NCBI RefSeq assembly: GCF_027924605.1
Contig: NZ_AP027042.1
Coordinates: 2,891,524-2,955,523 of the forward strand
DNA length: 64,000 bases
Reading direction: 5' to 3'
Source: Dyella sp. GSA-30
GTDB taxonomy: Bacteria; Pseudomonadota; Gammaproteobacteria; Xanthomonadales; Rhodanobacteraceae
The notes under the pieces were generated by a model that was not told where the DNA came from, made no database searches, and saw nothing but the letters and a program-made list of their open reading frames with translations. The translations under genes and the position numbers were made by a program. This document shows positions 34,625 to 43,665 of this stretch, piece by piece. Each line of letters begins with the position of its first letter. Within the stretch, counting starts at the first letter, position 1.

Positions 34625-35047
34625 ATGAACGCAAACCCCACTCTCACCATCGGTGCCGTCGCCAAGCGCGTCGGCGTGGCTATCGACACCATCCGCTACT
34701 ACGAGCGCGAGGGCTTGTTGCCCGAGCCGGAGCGGAGGGCGTCGGGTTATCGCAGTTACGACGAGGGCGCGGTGCGGCAGCTGCGCTTTATTCGTCGCGC
34801 CAAGGATCTGGGTTTTACCCTGGAGGAAATTCGCGATCTGCTGGCCTTGTCCGCCGACCGTCATCGCGGAGTCAAGGCGGTAAAGCAGCGCGCGGAACAG
34901 CGTCTGGCGGCGATCGATGCACGGATCGCCGAGCTGACGCGTGTGCGCAACGGTCTGGAGCAATTGGTCGATGCCTGCCCGGGACATGGTTCGCCGGACA
35001 AGTGTCCGATCCTGCGTGCGCTGGTCGATGAGGACGTTGCCGAATGA
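34625..35047 (+). CDS. MerR-family copper(I)-type regulator (CueR/HmrR-like)
   Basis: This is a 140-residue metal-responsive activator. The N-terminal HTH and wing ([66 protein letters not shown]) are classic MerR family. The C-terminal metal loop has two cysteines, C118 and C127 ([13 protein letters not shown]), eight residues between them, where E. coli CueR has seven, to my recollection. ATG 34625 is chosen because it follows the operator directly. The frame from 34574 would read through the promoter itself. It overlaps the CopA start codon by four bases (ATGA), so both are co-transcribed and translationally coupled. Copper or silver is the likely effector. Confidence 0.9.
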   Translation: MNANPTLTIGAVAKRVGVAIDTIRYYEREGLLPEPERRASGYRSYDEGAVRQLRFIRRAKDLGFTLEEIRDLLALSADRHRGVKAVKQRAEQRLAAIDARIAELTRVRNGLEQLVDACPGHGSPDKCPILRALVDEDVAE

Positions 35048-37377
35048 GCGCTACGCACAGTTGCTGTGGTGCTCATCAACATGTTCCAGCGCAGGCGACC
35101 GATCCGATCTGCGGCATGACCGTCGATATAGCGACGGCCAAGCATACGGCTGATCACGCCGGCCAGACGTTCTATTTCTGTTGCGCGCGCTGCAAGGAAA
35201 AGTTCGTCGCCGAGCCGGATCGTTATCTGCAGCCCAAGCAAGATGAGGCCGAGTCCGCGCCTCCGGGCGCCATCTACACCTGCCCGATGCACCCCGAAAT
35301 CGAGCAGGAGGGGCCGGGGCATTGTCCGATCTGCGGCATGGCGCTCGAACCGATGCTGCCAAGCGCGGATGCCGGTGACGATGGCGAAGCAGTGGCGATG
35401 ATGCGTCGCCTGTGGATATTGATCGGCTTGACGCTGCCGGTAGTGGCCGTGTCGATGGGGCCGCATCTGTTCGGTTGGCACTGGCCCTCGCCGTGGGATA
35501 TCGGTGCGAGTTGGGGCGAGGCGTTGCTGGCAAGTATGGTCGTGCTGTGGGGTGGTGCAAGCTTCTTCGCGCGGGGCTGGCACTCGCTGCGCCCATGGCG
35601 ACCGAATATGTACACTTTGATTGCGTTGGGAACGGGCGTGGCCTGGGTCTACAGCGTGGTTGCATTGTGTCTTCCCGGTTTGTTTCCGCCGGGTACGCTC
35701 GATGCGCATGGTCGCGCACCGGTGTATTTCGAGTCCGCCGCGGTCATCGTCACGCTGGTGACATTGGGTGACGTGCTGGAAGCGCGCGCGCGTCGCCGCA
35801 GTAGCGATGCCTTGAAGGCTCTCCTGGGTCTTGCACCCAAGACCGCGCGACGCATCGATGCGCATGGCGAGCATGATGTGCCGCTCGATCAGGTGCGCCA
35901 GGGTGATCGGTTGCGCGTGCGCCCCGGTGAGAAACTGCCGGTCGACGGCGTCGTGCTCGAAGGGGCCAGTCATGTCGACGAATCGATGCTGACCGGTGAG
36001 CCCTTGCCGGTCGTCAAGGCGGTGGGCGATGGGTTGACCGGTGGTACGGTCAACCAGGAAGGCGCCCTGGTCATGCGTGCAGAAAAGGTGGGTGCGCAAA
36101 CTCTGCTGGCGCAGATCGTCGCGCAAGTCGCGCAGGCACAGCGAAGCAAGGCGCCGTCGCAGCGCCTGGCCGACAAGGTGGCAGCCTGGTTCGTGCCGCT
36201 CGTGATCGTCGCAGCGTTACTGGCATTCGCGAGTTGGTGGTGGCTTGGGCCCTCGCCACGCTTCGTCCATGCGATGTTGGCTGCGGTCTCCGTGCTGATC
36301 ATTGCTTGTCCCTGTGCGCTGGGCTTGGCTACGCCGATTTCGATCATGGTGGCCAGCGGCCGAGCAGCACGCGAAGGCGTATTGTTCAAGGACGCCGCGG
36401 CGATCGAAGCCTTGCGTGGCATCGATACGCTGGTGCTGGACAAGACCGGTACTTTGACCGAGGGCAAGCCGTCACTCGATCGCATAGTGACCTTGGGCCA
36501 GGAGACGAGAGACAACGTACTGGCCATGGCCGCGGCGCTCGAGCGTTCCAGCGAACACCCGCTGGCGCATGCCTTGTTGGCTGCCGCAGAACAGGCGAAC
36601 TTGAGCTTGCCGGACGTGCAGGATTTCGAGGCGGTGGCCGGTGGCGGTGTACGCGGCAAGATCGACGGTCGTGTGGTTGCGCTTGGAAGCACGGCCTGGG
36701 TCGAGACGCTAGGTGCTGTGTTCAGTGATGACGCGCGTGCACAGGTCCAGGCATGTCGCGATGGTGACGCAACGGTCGTGGTGCTCGTTCGGGATGGGCA
36801 GGCGAATGCCTTGCTTGCGATCACCGATCGCATTCGCAAGAACGCTGTCGAGGCGCTCGCCTCGTTGCGTGATCGTGGCTTGCACCTGGTCATGTTGAGC
36901 GGCGATCACCTTGCGACGGCGCAGGCGGTAGCACGTCAACTCGGTATCGACGATGTGCATGCCCAGGTATCTCCAACGGGCAAGGCCGAAGTGATCGATC
37001 AATTGCGCAAGCAGGGACGTCGCGTCGCCATGGCTGGCGATGGCATCAACGATGCGCCGGCCCTCGCGGTGGCGGATATCGGCATCGCCATGGGCAGTGG
37101 AACGGACATCGCCATGCATAGTGCGCAGTTGACCTTGATGAAGGCGGATATTGGGGCGATCGGGCGTGCATTGACCCTGTCGCAAGCTACGGTGCGAAAC
37201 ATTCGCCAGAACCTTTTCTTCGCTTTTGTCTACAACGCCGTGGGTGTGCCGTTGGCCGCGGGTGTGCTGTATCCGTGGTTGGGTGTGACGTTGTCACCGA
37301 TGTTTGCTGCCTTGGCGATGAGCTTGTCGTCTGTTTCGGTTGTCAGCAATGCGCTGCGGTTGAATCGGCAGCAGTAA
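35044..37377 (+). CDS. copA: Copper-exporting P1B-type ATPase with YHS and heavy-metal-binding N-terminal domains
   Basis: This is a 777-residue membrane pump that exports Cu(I). The N-terminus starts with Cys/His (HSCCGAHQH), followed by a YHS domain ([28 protein letters not shown]) and a heavy-metal-binding domain ([26 protein letters not shown]). The usual CxxC HMA domain is absent. The ATPase core has TGEP (actuator), the transmembrane C422-P-C424 metal site, phosphorylated D466 in [10 protein letters not shown], the SEHPLAHA nucleotide-site motif and [10 protein letters not shown], with about eight membrane helices. This layout matches the CopA subgroup common in environmental proteobacteria; silver is also possible. 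Expression is coupled to the overlapping MerR gene. Confidence 0.93.
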   Translation: MSATHSCCGAHQHVPAQATDPICGMTVDIATAKHTADHAGQTFYFCCARCKEKFVAEPDRYLQPKQDEAESAPPGAIYTCPMHPEIEQEGPGHCPICGMALEPMLPSADAGDDGEAVAMMRRLWILIGLTLPVVAVSMGPHLFGWHWPSPWDIGASWGEALLASMVVLWGGASFFARGWHSLRPWRPNMYTLIALGTGVAWVYSVVALCLPGLFPPGTLDAHGRAPVYFESAAVIVTLVTLGDVLEARARRRSSDALKALLGLAPKTARRIDAHGEHDVPLDQVRQGDRLRVRPGEKLPVDGVVLEGASHVDESMLTGEPLPVVKAVGDGLTGGTVNQEGALVMRAEKVGAQTLLAQIVAQVAQAQRSKAPSQRLADKVAAWFVPLVIVAALLAFASWWWLGPSPRFVHAMLAAVSVLIIACPCALGLATPISIMVASGRAAREGVLFKDAAAIEALRGIDTLVLDKTGTLTEGKPSLDRIVTLGQETRDNVLAMAAALERSSEHPLAHALLAAAEQANLSLPDVQDFEAVAGGGVRGKIDGRVVALGSTAWVETLGAVFSDDARAQVQACRDGDATVVVLVRDGQANALLAITDRIRKNAVEALASLRDRGLHLVMLSGDHLATAQAVARQLGIDDVHAQVSPTGKAEVIDQLRKQGRRVAMAGDGINDAPALAVADIGIAMGSGTDIAMHSAQLTLMKADIGAIGRALTLSQATVRNIRQNLFFAFVYNAVGVPLAAGVLYPWLGVTLSPMFAALAMSLSSVSVVSNALRLNRQQ

Positions 37378-37696
37378 CCGCGATTGAAAAGAAGTTCTGG
37401 AGTGAACCTCCGTATCCATCGTCATCCCGGCGCAGGCCGGGATCCATTCCTCGACTCCTGCTTGTCAGGCGACATATGGCAAGCATCTGCGCAGAGGAAT
37501 AGATCCCGGCCTGCGCCGGGATGACGAGTAGGAAAGGTTTTTAGGCTCCTTGAAGCCGGGTTTGCAGAAAAGACGCTTTTCCAGACTAGCCAGGCATGAC
37601 GCCTGTCACTCCCAACACTTGACGTCCGCCGCTGCCGCCGCTCCCGCGAATTTCGCATCATTCTCCCAGCACCATGGGGGTGCGGGAGATACCGTC
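37378..37696. other. Intergenic stretch with a family B REP-like element
   Basis: These 319 bases between copA and the small membrane protein carry the inverted repeat at 37417-37535. The rest shows nothing I can identify apart from the ribosome binding site GGGAG at 37684-37688 for the next gene. Confidence 0.6.
37417..37535. repeat. REP-like inverted repeat pair, family B
   Basis: The left arm begins CATCGTCATCCCGGCGCAGG and ends GGGATCCATTCC (37417-37450). The right arm (37497-37535) is its reverse complement, AATAGATCCCGGCCTGCG onward to GATGACGAGTAGGA. It has the same structure as the 17725-17863 element, but with an unrelated ~45-base loop. Confidence 0.82.
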
Positions 37697-37855
37697 ATGC
37701 AAACCGTCAACGACACACGCAGCACGTTCGATAAATACCTGCCGCTGCTGCTCGGCGTACTGGCCGCGCTCCTGGCCGGGCGTATGCTGAAGAAGATGTT
37801 CTGGACTGCATTTGGGATGTACTGGGCGCTGCGCGCAACGGGCATCCACTGGTAA
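37697..37855 (+). CDS. Small membrane protein (52 aa)
   Basis: This is a 52-residue product starting MQTVNDTRSTFDKYLPL, with a single hydrophobic helix (LPLLLGVLAALLAGRML) and a second semi-hydrophobic, aromatic stretch (MFWTAFGMYWALRATGIHW). It has a plausible ribosome binding site, GGGAG, eight bases before ATG 37697. An open frame continues upstream to 37550 but lies across non-coding sequence. It is followed after 50 bases by the SnoaL-like gene on the same strand. I do not recognise the family. Inner-membrane location is inferred from hydrophobicity. Confidence 0.6.
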   Translation: MQTVNDTRSTFDKYLPLLLGVLAALLAGRMLKKMFWTAFGMYWALRATGIHW

Positions 37856-37905
37856 GCGCCCGATGGCTTAAACTGCGCGCTTGGAGTCCATAGGGAAGCG
37901 CGCCG

Positions 37906-38313
37906 ATGTCCGATACGCAAACGTTGATCGCCCAGTATTACGCCGCATTCAACAGCGGCGACTGGGCCGGGATGCTCCAATGCCTGAGCGACGATGTGGC
38001 CCACGATATCAATCAGGGGCCGCGCGAGCATGGCCGCGACACATTCGAGGCATTTCTCGCGCGTATGCAGCGCAGCTATCGGGAACAGCTCAAGGACATC
38101 GTGATCATGGTATCGGCCGATGGCCGCCGTGCTGCGACCGAATACGTGGTGCACGGCGAGTATCTTGCCGATGACGAGGGGTTGCCGCCGGCCAGGGGGC
38201 AGCGTTATGTGCTGCCCGGTGGCGCGTTCTTCGACATCGACGGCGGCCGCATCACGCGCGTGACCAATTACTACAATCTCAACGACTGGATTGCCCAGGT
38301 CGGCGGAGCATGA
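37906..38313 (+). CDS. SnoaL/NTF2-like family protein (ketosteroid-isomerase-like)
   Basis: This is a 135-residue single-domain protein of the NTF2-like fold. The N-terminal helix IAQYYAAFNSGDWAGMLQCLSDDVAHDINQG is the standard SnoaL opening, and the C-terminal strand pattern GGAFFDIDGGRITRVTNYYNLNDWIAQV is the standard closing strands of the cone. Family members range from isomerases to hydrolases and binding proteins, so no reaction can be assigned. Its stop codon overlaps the GNAT acetyltransferase start (ATGA), so the two are translationally coupled and probably act on the same compound. Confidence 0.85.
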   Translation: MSDTQTLIAQYYAAFNSGDWAGMLQCLSDDVAHDINQGPREHGRDTFEAFLARMQRSYREQLKDIVIMVSADGRRAATEYVVHGEYLADDEGLPPARGQRYVLPGGAFFDIDGGRITRVTNYYNLNDWIAQVGGA

Positions 38314-38906
38314 GCGTTCGCGTCGTCACCTGCGTCGGCTCGGCGGTGGCGCCGTATGTCGACGACCTGGCGCGCCTGCGCATCGAAGTGTTTCGCGATT
38401 ATCCCTATCTCTACGAAGGCGATGACGCCTATGAGCGGCGTTATCTGGAGGCCTATGCGGCCTCGTCGCGCAGCGTGTTCGTGCTGGCGCTGGACGGTGC
38501 CAAGGTGGTGGGCGCGTCGACGGGTATCCCTCTATCGGACGATGGCGAGGCATTTCATCAGCCATTTCGAGCGCGGGGCATCGCAGTGGATGACGTTTAT
38601 TACTTCGGCGAGTCCGTCTTGCAGCCGGCGTATCGTGGGCAAGGTCTGGGGCATCGCTTTTTCGACGAACGCGAGGCCCATGCGCAACATCTGGGTGGCT
38701 ATGCGATGACCGCCTTTTGCGCGATCGAGCGTCCCATTGACGATCCTCGCCGGCCAACGGACTATCGCAGCAACGACATGTTTTGGCACAAGCGCGGCTA
38801 CGAGCGGCAGGACGCGATGTTTTGCACGCTAAAATGGACCGAGCTGGGCGACAGCGAGCAGAGCGAACACCGGTTACGTTTCTGGCTGCGCCCGTTAACG
38901 GTTTGA
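38310..38906 (+). CDS. GNAT-family N-acetyltransferase
   Basis: This is a 198-residue acetyltransferase. The acetyl-CoA motif A region is seen in DDVYYFGESVLQPAYRGQGLGHRFFDEREAHAQHLGG, with the pyrophosphate-binding R-G-Q-G-L-G loop. The N-terminal LARLRIEVFRDYPYLYEGDDAYERRYLEAYAAS is typical of a GNAT subgroup of unknown substrate. It overlaps the upstream SnoaL-like gene by four bases. It ends 15 bases before folC, so the SnoaL-GNAT pair may feed transcription into the folC block. No operon-specific function can be read from this arrangement. Confidence 0.87.
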   Translation: MSVRVVTCVGSAVAPYVDDLARLRIEVFRDYPYLYEGDDAYERRYLEAYAASSRSVFVLALDGAKVVGASTGIPLSDDGEAFHQPFRARGIAVDDVYYFGESVLQPAYRGQGLGHRFFDEREAHAQHLGGYAMTAFCAIERPIDDPRRPTDYRSNDMFWHKRGYERQDAMFCTLKWTELGDSEQSEHRLRFWLRPLTV

Positions 38907-38921
38907 CGCAGAGAAGGCTAC

Positions 38922-40199
38922 ATGTCACGCACGCTTGCTCAATGGCTGGAGTATCAGGAACGCGTCAACGTACGCAGCATCGAGCTGGGTCTGGACCGGG
39001 TCAGCGAGGTATGGCGCCGTATGGGCGCGCCGCGCGTGGCGCGTCATGTCATTACCGTGGGCGGGACCAACGGCAAAGGGTCCACCGTGGCTTTCCTGGA
39101 GGCCATGCTGCGAGCGGCCGGCTTGCAGGTCGGCTGCTACACCTCGCCGCACCTGCTGCATTACAACGAGCGCATCCGTGTCGACGGCGCGGACGCCAGC
39201 GATGAGCGGCTGGTGGCCAGCTTCGAGCGGATCGAGCAGGCGCGCGGCGAACTGCCGCTGACCTATTTCGAGTTCGGCACGCTGGCCGCGCTGGATATCT
39301 TTGCCCGCGCCGGGCTGGATGTCGCCGTACTGGAAGTGGGGCTGGGCGGTCGTCTGGACGCCATCAATATCGTCGACGCCGATGTTGCGGTGATTACCAC
39401 GGTCGATCTCGATCATATGGACTGGCTGGGTAACGACCGCGACAGCATCGGCCGGGAGAAGGCCGGTATTGCGCGGGCAGGGCGCCCGGCTATCGTCGGT
39501 GAGGATGCACCGCCCGCGGGCCTGCTCGATACGCTGCACGCTCTAGGCGCGCAGGTGCAGCGTGCGGGGATCGATTTTCGTGTACAGCGCGATGCAGACG
39601 GTTGGCGCTGGATCCACAGCGATGGCACGGTGCTGAACCTGCCCGATCCCGCACTGGCCGCGCCCGTGCAATACGCCAATGCCGCGTCCTCCATCGCTGC
39701 CCTGTACGCGCTGCCGGGCAACGAGCCGTGGCAGCACAGGGAAGTTTTTGCCGATATCGCGGCCAAGGGCCTTCGCCAGGTACAGATCGCCGCGCGGCTG
39801 CAATCGCTGGGTGGCGACCCGGAGCTGATCGTCGACGTGGGCCACAACCCGCAGGCCGCGCGCGCACTGGCGCAGTGGCTGAACCGTAGCCGGGGTGGTC
39901 GCGTGCATGCGGTCTATGGTGCATTGGCGGATAAGGATGTCGACGGCGTCATCGCCGCACTGGGCGAGCGCATCGCACATTGGCATGTGGCCGGGCTGGA
40001 TCGGGACACGCCGCGCGGCCTTTCGGCCGACGCGGTGGCCGACCGTGTTCGTACCGTCCTGCCCGACGCAAAGGTCGACCGACACGAGAGTGTGGGTGAG
40101 GCGCTGGCTGCGGCGCGTTCGGTCGCGCAGCCGGGCGATCGGGTGCTCGCTTTTGGCTCGTTTTTCGTGGCTAGTGCAGTGCTGGCTGAATCCGCGTAA
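38922..40199 (+). CDS. folC: Bifunctional dihydrofolate synthase / folylpolyglutamate synthase
   Basis: This is a 425-residue Mur-ligase-family enzyme that adds glutamate to dihydropteroate and then to tetrahydrofolates. The ATP-binding loop GGTNGKGST is at residues ~47-55. Other landmarks are TSPHLLHYNERIRVDG, VLEVGLGGRLDAINIVDAD, TTVDLDHMDWLGNDRDSIGREKAGIAR and the C-terminal VDVGHNPQAARALAQWL. It heads the conserved order folC-dedD-cvpA-purF known from E. coli and other gammaproteobacteria, which supports the call. It is cytoplasmic. Confidence 0.95.
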   Translation: MSRTLAQWLEYQERVNVRSIELGLDRVSEVWRRMGAPRVARHVITVGGTNGKGSTVAFLEAMLRAAGLQVGCYTSPHLLHYNERIRVDGADASDERLVASFERIEQARGELPLTYFEFGTLAALDIFARAGLDVAVLEVGLGGRLDAINIVDADVAVITTVDLDHMDWLGNDRDSIGREKAGIARAGRPAIVGEDAPPAGLLDTLHALGAQVQRAGIDFRVQRDADGWRWIHSDGTVLNLPDPALAAPVQYANAASSIAALYALPGNEPWQHREVFADIAAKGLRQVQIAARLQSLGGDPELIVDVGHNPQAARALAQWLNRSRGGRVHAVYGALADKDVDGVIAALGERIAHWHVAGLDRDTPRGLSADAVADRVRTVLPDAKVDRHESVGEALAAARSVAQPGDRVLAFGSFFVASAVLAESA

Positions 40200-40231
40200 C
40201 GGGCCACGGGCGGGGCCGGCGTGCATCCGGC

Positions 40232-40237
40232 TATAAT
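40232..40237 (+). promoter_or_regulatory. Candidate -10 hexamer upstream of dedD
   Basis: A perfect TATAAT lies in the 74-base gap between folC and dedD, 36 bases before the dedD start. No good -35 hexamer sits at 16-18 bases upstream, so an internal promoter is only a possibility. Confidence 0.3.
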
Positions 40238-40273
40238 CGCGCCCGTTGTGTGCCGGTTGCATTGGAGTCCGAC

Positions 40274-41329
40274 TTGAAAACACGCCTGCTGGGAGCCGCC
40301 GTCCTGTTTGCCTTGGCGGTGATATTTGTTCCGATGTTTTTCTCCAGCAACCCGCCGGCGACCGGCGGCGACAAAGCGGTGGACCTGGCTATCCCGCCTG
40401 CGCCCGATCGCGACATGCAGACCAAGACCATGAGCCTGACGCCTGGCGTGGCGCCCGGCAGCAGTGCAGCGGCGGCGCCCAAGCCGGCGGTGTCCGGTAC
40501 GGCCGTGCCGGCCAGCTCCGACCAGTTGGCTACCGTGAATATCGGTTCCAACCGCCCGCGCGATGTGGAAACCGACCCGCAGGCCGGACAGAAGCCCGAG
40601 CCCACCACGGTGACCCGTCCCGGTTCCGCGCAGCCGGTGATCCCGGCACAGACCAAGCCGGCCAATGAGCCGGCGGTCAAGATTCAGAAGCCAGGTGCGC
40701 CGGCCGCAGCCGCACCAAAGCCGGCCGCGCAGGCGCCGGTGATCCCGGCGGCGACGCAGCAGGAGGCGCCGGCGACCGCGGCACATGGTCATTTCATGCT
40801 CAACCTCAGCGCTTACAGCTCCAGTGCCAGCGCGCAGAGCCTGATGCAACGTGTACGTGGCTTGGGTTATCCAGTGACCAGCAAGCCGATCAACCAGGCG
40901 GGCAAGTCGCTGACCTTGGTCACCGCCGGTCCGTTCGAATCGCGCGCCGCGGCCGAAGCGGCGCGTCTGAAGATCACCCAGGCCATTCCGGGGGCGCCGG
41001 CGCGCCTGGAAGCAGGAGCCAGCACGCCGTCCCAGGATGAGGCCGCTCCAGCTCCCGCCGCTGCCGCACCGGCCAAGGCCGCCGCGCCGCGAGCCGGCGG
41101 TTGGGCGGTACAAGTGGCCGCGATGGGCAGCCAGGGCGATGCCAATGCGTTGCGCGATAAACTGCGTGCCAATGGTTTCGACGGCTACGTGGATACGGTC
41201 AATGCTGGCGGCAAGCAGCTATGGCGCGTACGTGCCGGCCCGCAGACACAGCGTGACGACGCCGTGCGGATTCGTGACCAGATCAAAACCAAGCTCGGCA
41301 TCAGCGGCAACGTGGTCAGCGCGCCCTGA
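40274..41329 (+). CDS. dedD: Cell-division SPOR-domain membrane protein with two SPOR domains (DedD-like)
   Basis: This is a 351-residue bitopic inner-membrane protein. An N-terminal helix (TRLLGAAVLFALAVIFVPMFF, residues 3-23) is followed by a long Pro/Ala-rich periplasmic linker. Two C-terminal SPOR domains follow: GHFMLNLSAYSSSASAQSLMQRVRGLGYPV.. and WAVQVAAMGSQGDANALRDKLRANGFDGYV... SPOR domains bind denuded septal peptidoglycan, so it should act at the division site. I chose the TTG at 40274 because it has GGAG six bases upstream and yields the typical DedD start MKTRLLGAAV. The GTG at 40250 would add eight residues ahead of it. E. coli DedD has one SPOR domain; two is unusual. Confidence 0.88.
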   Translation: MKTRLLGAAVLFALAVIFVPMFFSSNPPATGGDKAVDLAIPPAPDRDMQTKTMSLTPGVAPGSSAAAAPKPAVSGTAVPASSDQLATVNIGSNRPRDVETDPQAGQKPEPTTVTRPGSAQPVIPAQTKPANEPAVKIQKPGAPAAAAPKPAAQAPVIPAATQQEAPATAAHGHFMLNLSAYSSSASAQSLMQRVRGLGYPVTSKPINQAGKSLTLVTAGPFESRAAAEAARLKITQAIPGAPARLEAGASTPSQDEAAPAPAAAAPAKAAAPRAGGWAVQVAAMGSQGDANALRDKLRANGFDGYVDTVNAGGKQLWRVRAGPQTQRDDAVRIRDQIKTKLGISGNVVSAP

Positions 41330-41363
41330 ACGCCGAATCGCCAAGGACAGGGGGTAGCGGCGG

Positions 41364-42119
41364 ATGAATTGGGTCGACTGGATCATTCTGAGCATTCTGG
41401 GCATCTCAGTCTTGATAGGACTGTTTCGAGGCCTCATTTCAGAGATGTTGGGGCTGGTGATCTGGGCAACCGCGTTCTGGGCTTCCTGGGCTTTCGGTCC
41501 GTCCGTGGCAGCGTGGCTTGGCCAGTATCTGTCGATGCCGACGGCGCGGCTGTTCATCGGCTACGGCGGCGTGCTGATGAGTGTGCTGATCGTTGGCGCT
41601 ATCATTCGCGCCATCATCAGCCGAATCATGTGGCGTACCGGCCTTTCGGGCATGGATCGCATGCTGGGCATGGTGTTCGGTTTTGCGCGTGGTGCGCTGA
41701 TCGTGGCATTTATGGTGTTCCTGTTCAGTTTGACAGCGCTGGTGCATGAATCCTGGTGGCGACAGTCCAATCTGGTGCCGCAGTTCCAGGGGTTGGCAGG
41801 TTGGCTTGGCGCTCGGGTGCCGGCGAACGTCAACCACTATGTGGCGCAGTCGGGCGAGTTGCTGGACAAGGTGCAGGTGCCGCAGATCGACATGAAGAAT
41901 TTTCAGCTGCCCAAGGACTTTCAGCTGCCTAAGCAGATGCCCAATCAATTGCCCAACAACTGGATGGAAAAGCTGAAGCAGGGTTCGCCGTTTGGCGCCC
42001 AGACATTCCAACCCCAGGCCCAGCCGTATCCGCAGCAACAGAATTCGGCACAACCCGTTCCCGCGACGCCAAATTCGGACGGCGCGAGCAATCGACCCGA
42101 CCCTCTTCAAGTTCAATAG
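41364..42119 (+). CDS. cvpA: CvpA family inner-membrane protein
   Basis: This is a 251-residue membrane protein with about four N-terminal helices. WVDWIILSILGISVLIGLFRGLISEMLGLVIWATAFWASWAFGP is the family signature start, and GLSGMDRMLGMVFGFARGALIVAFMVFLF the last part of the conserved core. A ~90-residue C-terminal tail rich in Pro, Gln and Lys (NFQLPKDFQLPKQMPNQLPNNW) is unlike the short tail of E. coli CvpA (162 residues) and looks disordered. It sits between dedD and purF, the conserved position. CvpA was named for colicin V secretion in E. coli; its molecular role is not settled. Confidence 0.92.
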   Translation: MNWVDWIILSILGISVLIGLFRGLISEMLGLVIWATAFWASWAFGPSVAAWLGQYLSMPTARLFIGYGGVLMSVLIVGAIIRAIISRIMWRTGLSGMDRMLGMVFGFARGALIVAFMVFLFSLTALVHESWWRQSNLVPQFQGLAGWLGARVPANVNHYVAQSGELLDKVQVPQIDMKNFQLPKDFQLPKQMPNQLPNNWMEKLKQGSPFGAQTFQPQAQPYPQQQNSAQPVPATPNSDGASNRPDPLQVQ

Positions 42120-42131
42120 TAGGCAACAACC

Positions 42132-43607
42132 ATGTGCGGAATCATCGGCATAGTCGGTACCACCGAGGTGGCATCGTCGCTCTATGACGGATTGACGGTG
42201 CTGCAGCACCGTGGCCAGGACGCCGCCGGCATCGCCACCGTGGACGGTGCGCGACTGCGTTTGCACAAGGGCAATGGCCTGGTGCGTGACGTGTTCAGTC
42301 AGACCACGATGATGCCGCTGCGCGGCCGCATCGGCATTGGTCACTGCCGTTATCCCACGGCCGGTTCGGAAGGCTCTTCCGAAGCGCAGCCGTTCTACGT
42401 CAATTCGCCTTATGGCATTGCGTTCGCGCACAACGGCAACCTGGTCAATACCGAGGCCCTGCGCCGCGAGATGTTCGAAGACGATCGCCGCCACATCAAC
42501 ACCGATTCGGATTCGGAAGTGCTGCTCAACGTGCTCGCGCACGAGCTGCAGATCCAGGACCGCATGGCATTGACGCCCGATCACATGTTCAAGGCCGTCG
42601 CCGGTGTGCATGCACGCGCACGCGGTGGCTATGCGTGCATTGCGCTAGTGCTGGGCTACGGCCTGCTGGCGTTCCGCGACCCGAATGGCATTCGCCCGCT
42701 GGTGCTGGGTGAGCGCGTCACCGCGGAAGGTCGCGAATACGCGGTGACCTCCGAGTCGGTGGCGCTCGATATCCTCGGCTTCAAGCGCCTGCGCGACGTG
42801 GCGCCGGGCGAAGCGGTGTTCATTACCGAAGACGGCCAGCTGTTCACGCGTATGTGCGCCGATGGTGCGACGCATGCGCCGTGCATTTTCGAGTACGTCT
42901 ACCTGGCCCGTCCCGATTCGATGATCGAAAACGTGTCGGTGTACAAGGCGCGCCTGCGCATGGGCCAGAAGCTGGCCGAGAAGATCCTGCGCGAGCGCCC
43001 CGATCATGGTATCGAGGCGGTGATCCCGATTCCCGACACAGCCCGCACTGCTGCCAGCGCCCTGGCCGAAACATTGGGTGTGCCGTTCCGCGAGGGCTTC
43101 GTCAAGAATCGTTACATCGGGCGTACCTTCATCATGCCGGGGCAGGGCGAGCGCGTGAAATCCGTGCGCCGCAAGCTCAATCCGGTCGAGCTGGAGTTCC
43201 GCAAGAAGAACGTGTTGCTGGTGGACGACTCGATCGTGCGTGGCACCACATCGCGCCAGATCATCCAGATGGCACGCGATGCCGGCGCGAAGAACGTCTA
43301 CTTCGCCTCTGCCGCGCCGCCGGTACGCTACCCGAACGTGTACGGCATCGACATGCCGGCCGCATCGGAGCTGGTGGCTTCCGGCCACAGCGAGAAAGAA
43401 GTGGAAAAGATGCTTGGCGCCGACTGGCTGATCTACCAGGATCTGGCCGATCTGGTCTGGGCCGTGCAGGACGGCAACGAGAAGATCAAGCACTTCGACA
43501 CGTCCTGCTTCTCCGGCGAGTACGTCACCGGTCTGGACCGCAGCTACCTGCAGCAGATCGAAATGCTGCGCTCGGACGACGCCAAGGCAGCCCGCCGCAC
43601 GGCATAA
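42132..43607 (+). CDS. purF: Amidophosphoribosyltransferase
   Basis: This 491-residue enzyme catalyses the first step of de novo purine synthesis, transferring glutamine amide nitrogen to PRPP. The N-terminal nucleophile is C2 (MCGIIGIVG), exposed after Met removal. The glutaminase domain shows [23 protein letters not shown] and [12 protein letters not shown]. The phosphoribosyltransferase domain has the PRPP motif [18 protein letters not shown] near residues 360-375. No cysteine cluster typical of the Fe-S-containing Bacillus type is evident, so it is the E. coli-like class. It is 12 bases after cvpA. A REP-like repeat follows directly and may end the operon. Confidence 0.96.
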   Translation: MCGIIGIVGTTEVASSLYDGLTVLQHRGQDAAGIATVDGARLRLHKGNGLVRDVFSQTTMMPLRGRIGIGHCRYPTAGSEGSSEAQPFYVNSPYGIAFAHNGNLVNTEALRREMFEDDRRHINTDSDSEVLLNVLAHELQIQDRMALTPDHMFKAVAGVHARARGGYACIALVLGYGLLAFRDPNGIRPLVLGERVTAEGREYAVTSESVALDILGFKRLRDVAPGEAVFITEDGQLFTRMCADGATHAPCIFEYVYLARPDSMIENVSVYKARLRMGQKLAEKILRERPDHGIEAVIPIPDTARTAASALAETLGVPFREGFVKNRYIGRTFIMPGQGERVKSVRRKLNPVELEFRKKNVLLVDDSIVRGTTSRQIIQMARDAGAKNVYFASAAPPVRYPNVYGIDMPAASELVASGHSEKEVEKMLGADWLIYQDLADLVWAVQDGNEKIKHFDTSCFSGEYVTGLDRSYLQQIEMLRSDDAKAARRTA

Positions 43608-43613
43608 GCTCTG

Positions 43614-43662
43614 CTCCTTCTCCCCTGGCTCTGCCGGGGGAGAAGGCTTCAGATGAGGGGGG
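43614..43662. repeat. REP-like element, family A (single arm)
   Basis: This single copy contains CCTTCTCCCC..GGGGGAGAAGG, which folds into a hairpin, and ends GATGAGGGGGG. It lies directly between purF and the DUF455 gene, and its last G-run is positioned as the only visible ribosome binding site of that gene. Confidence 0.75.
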
Positions 43663-43665
43663 CTC

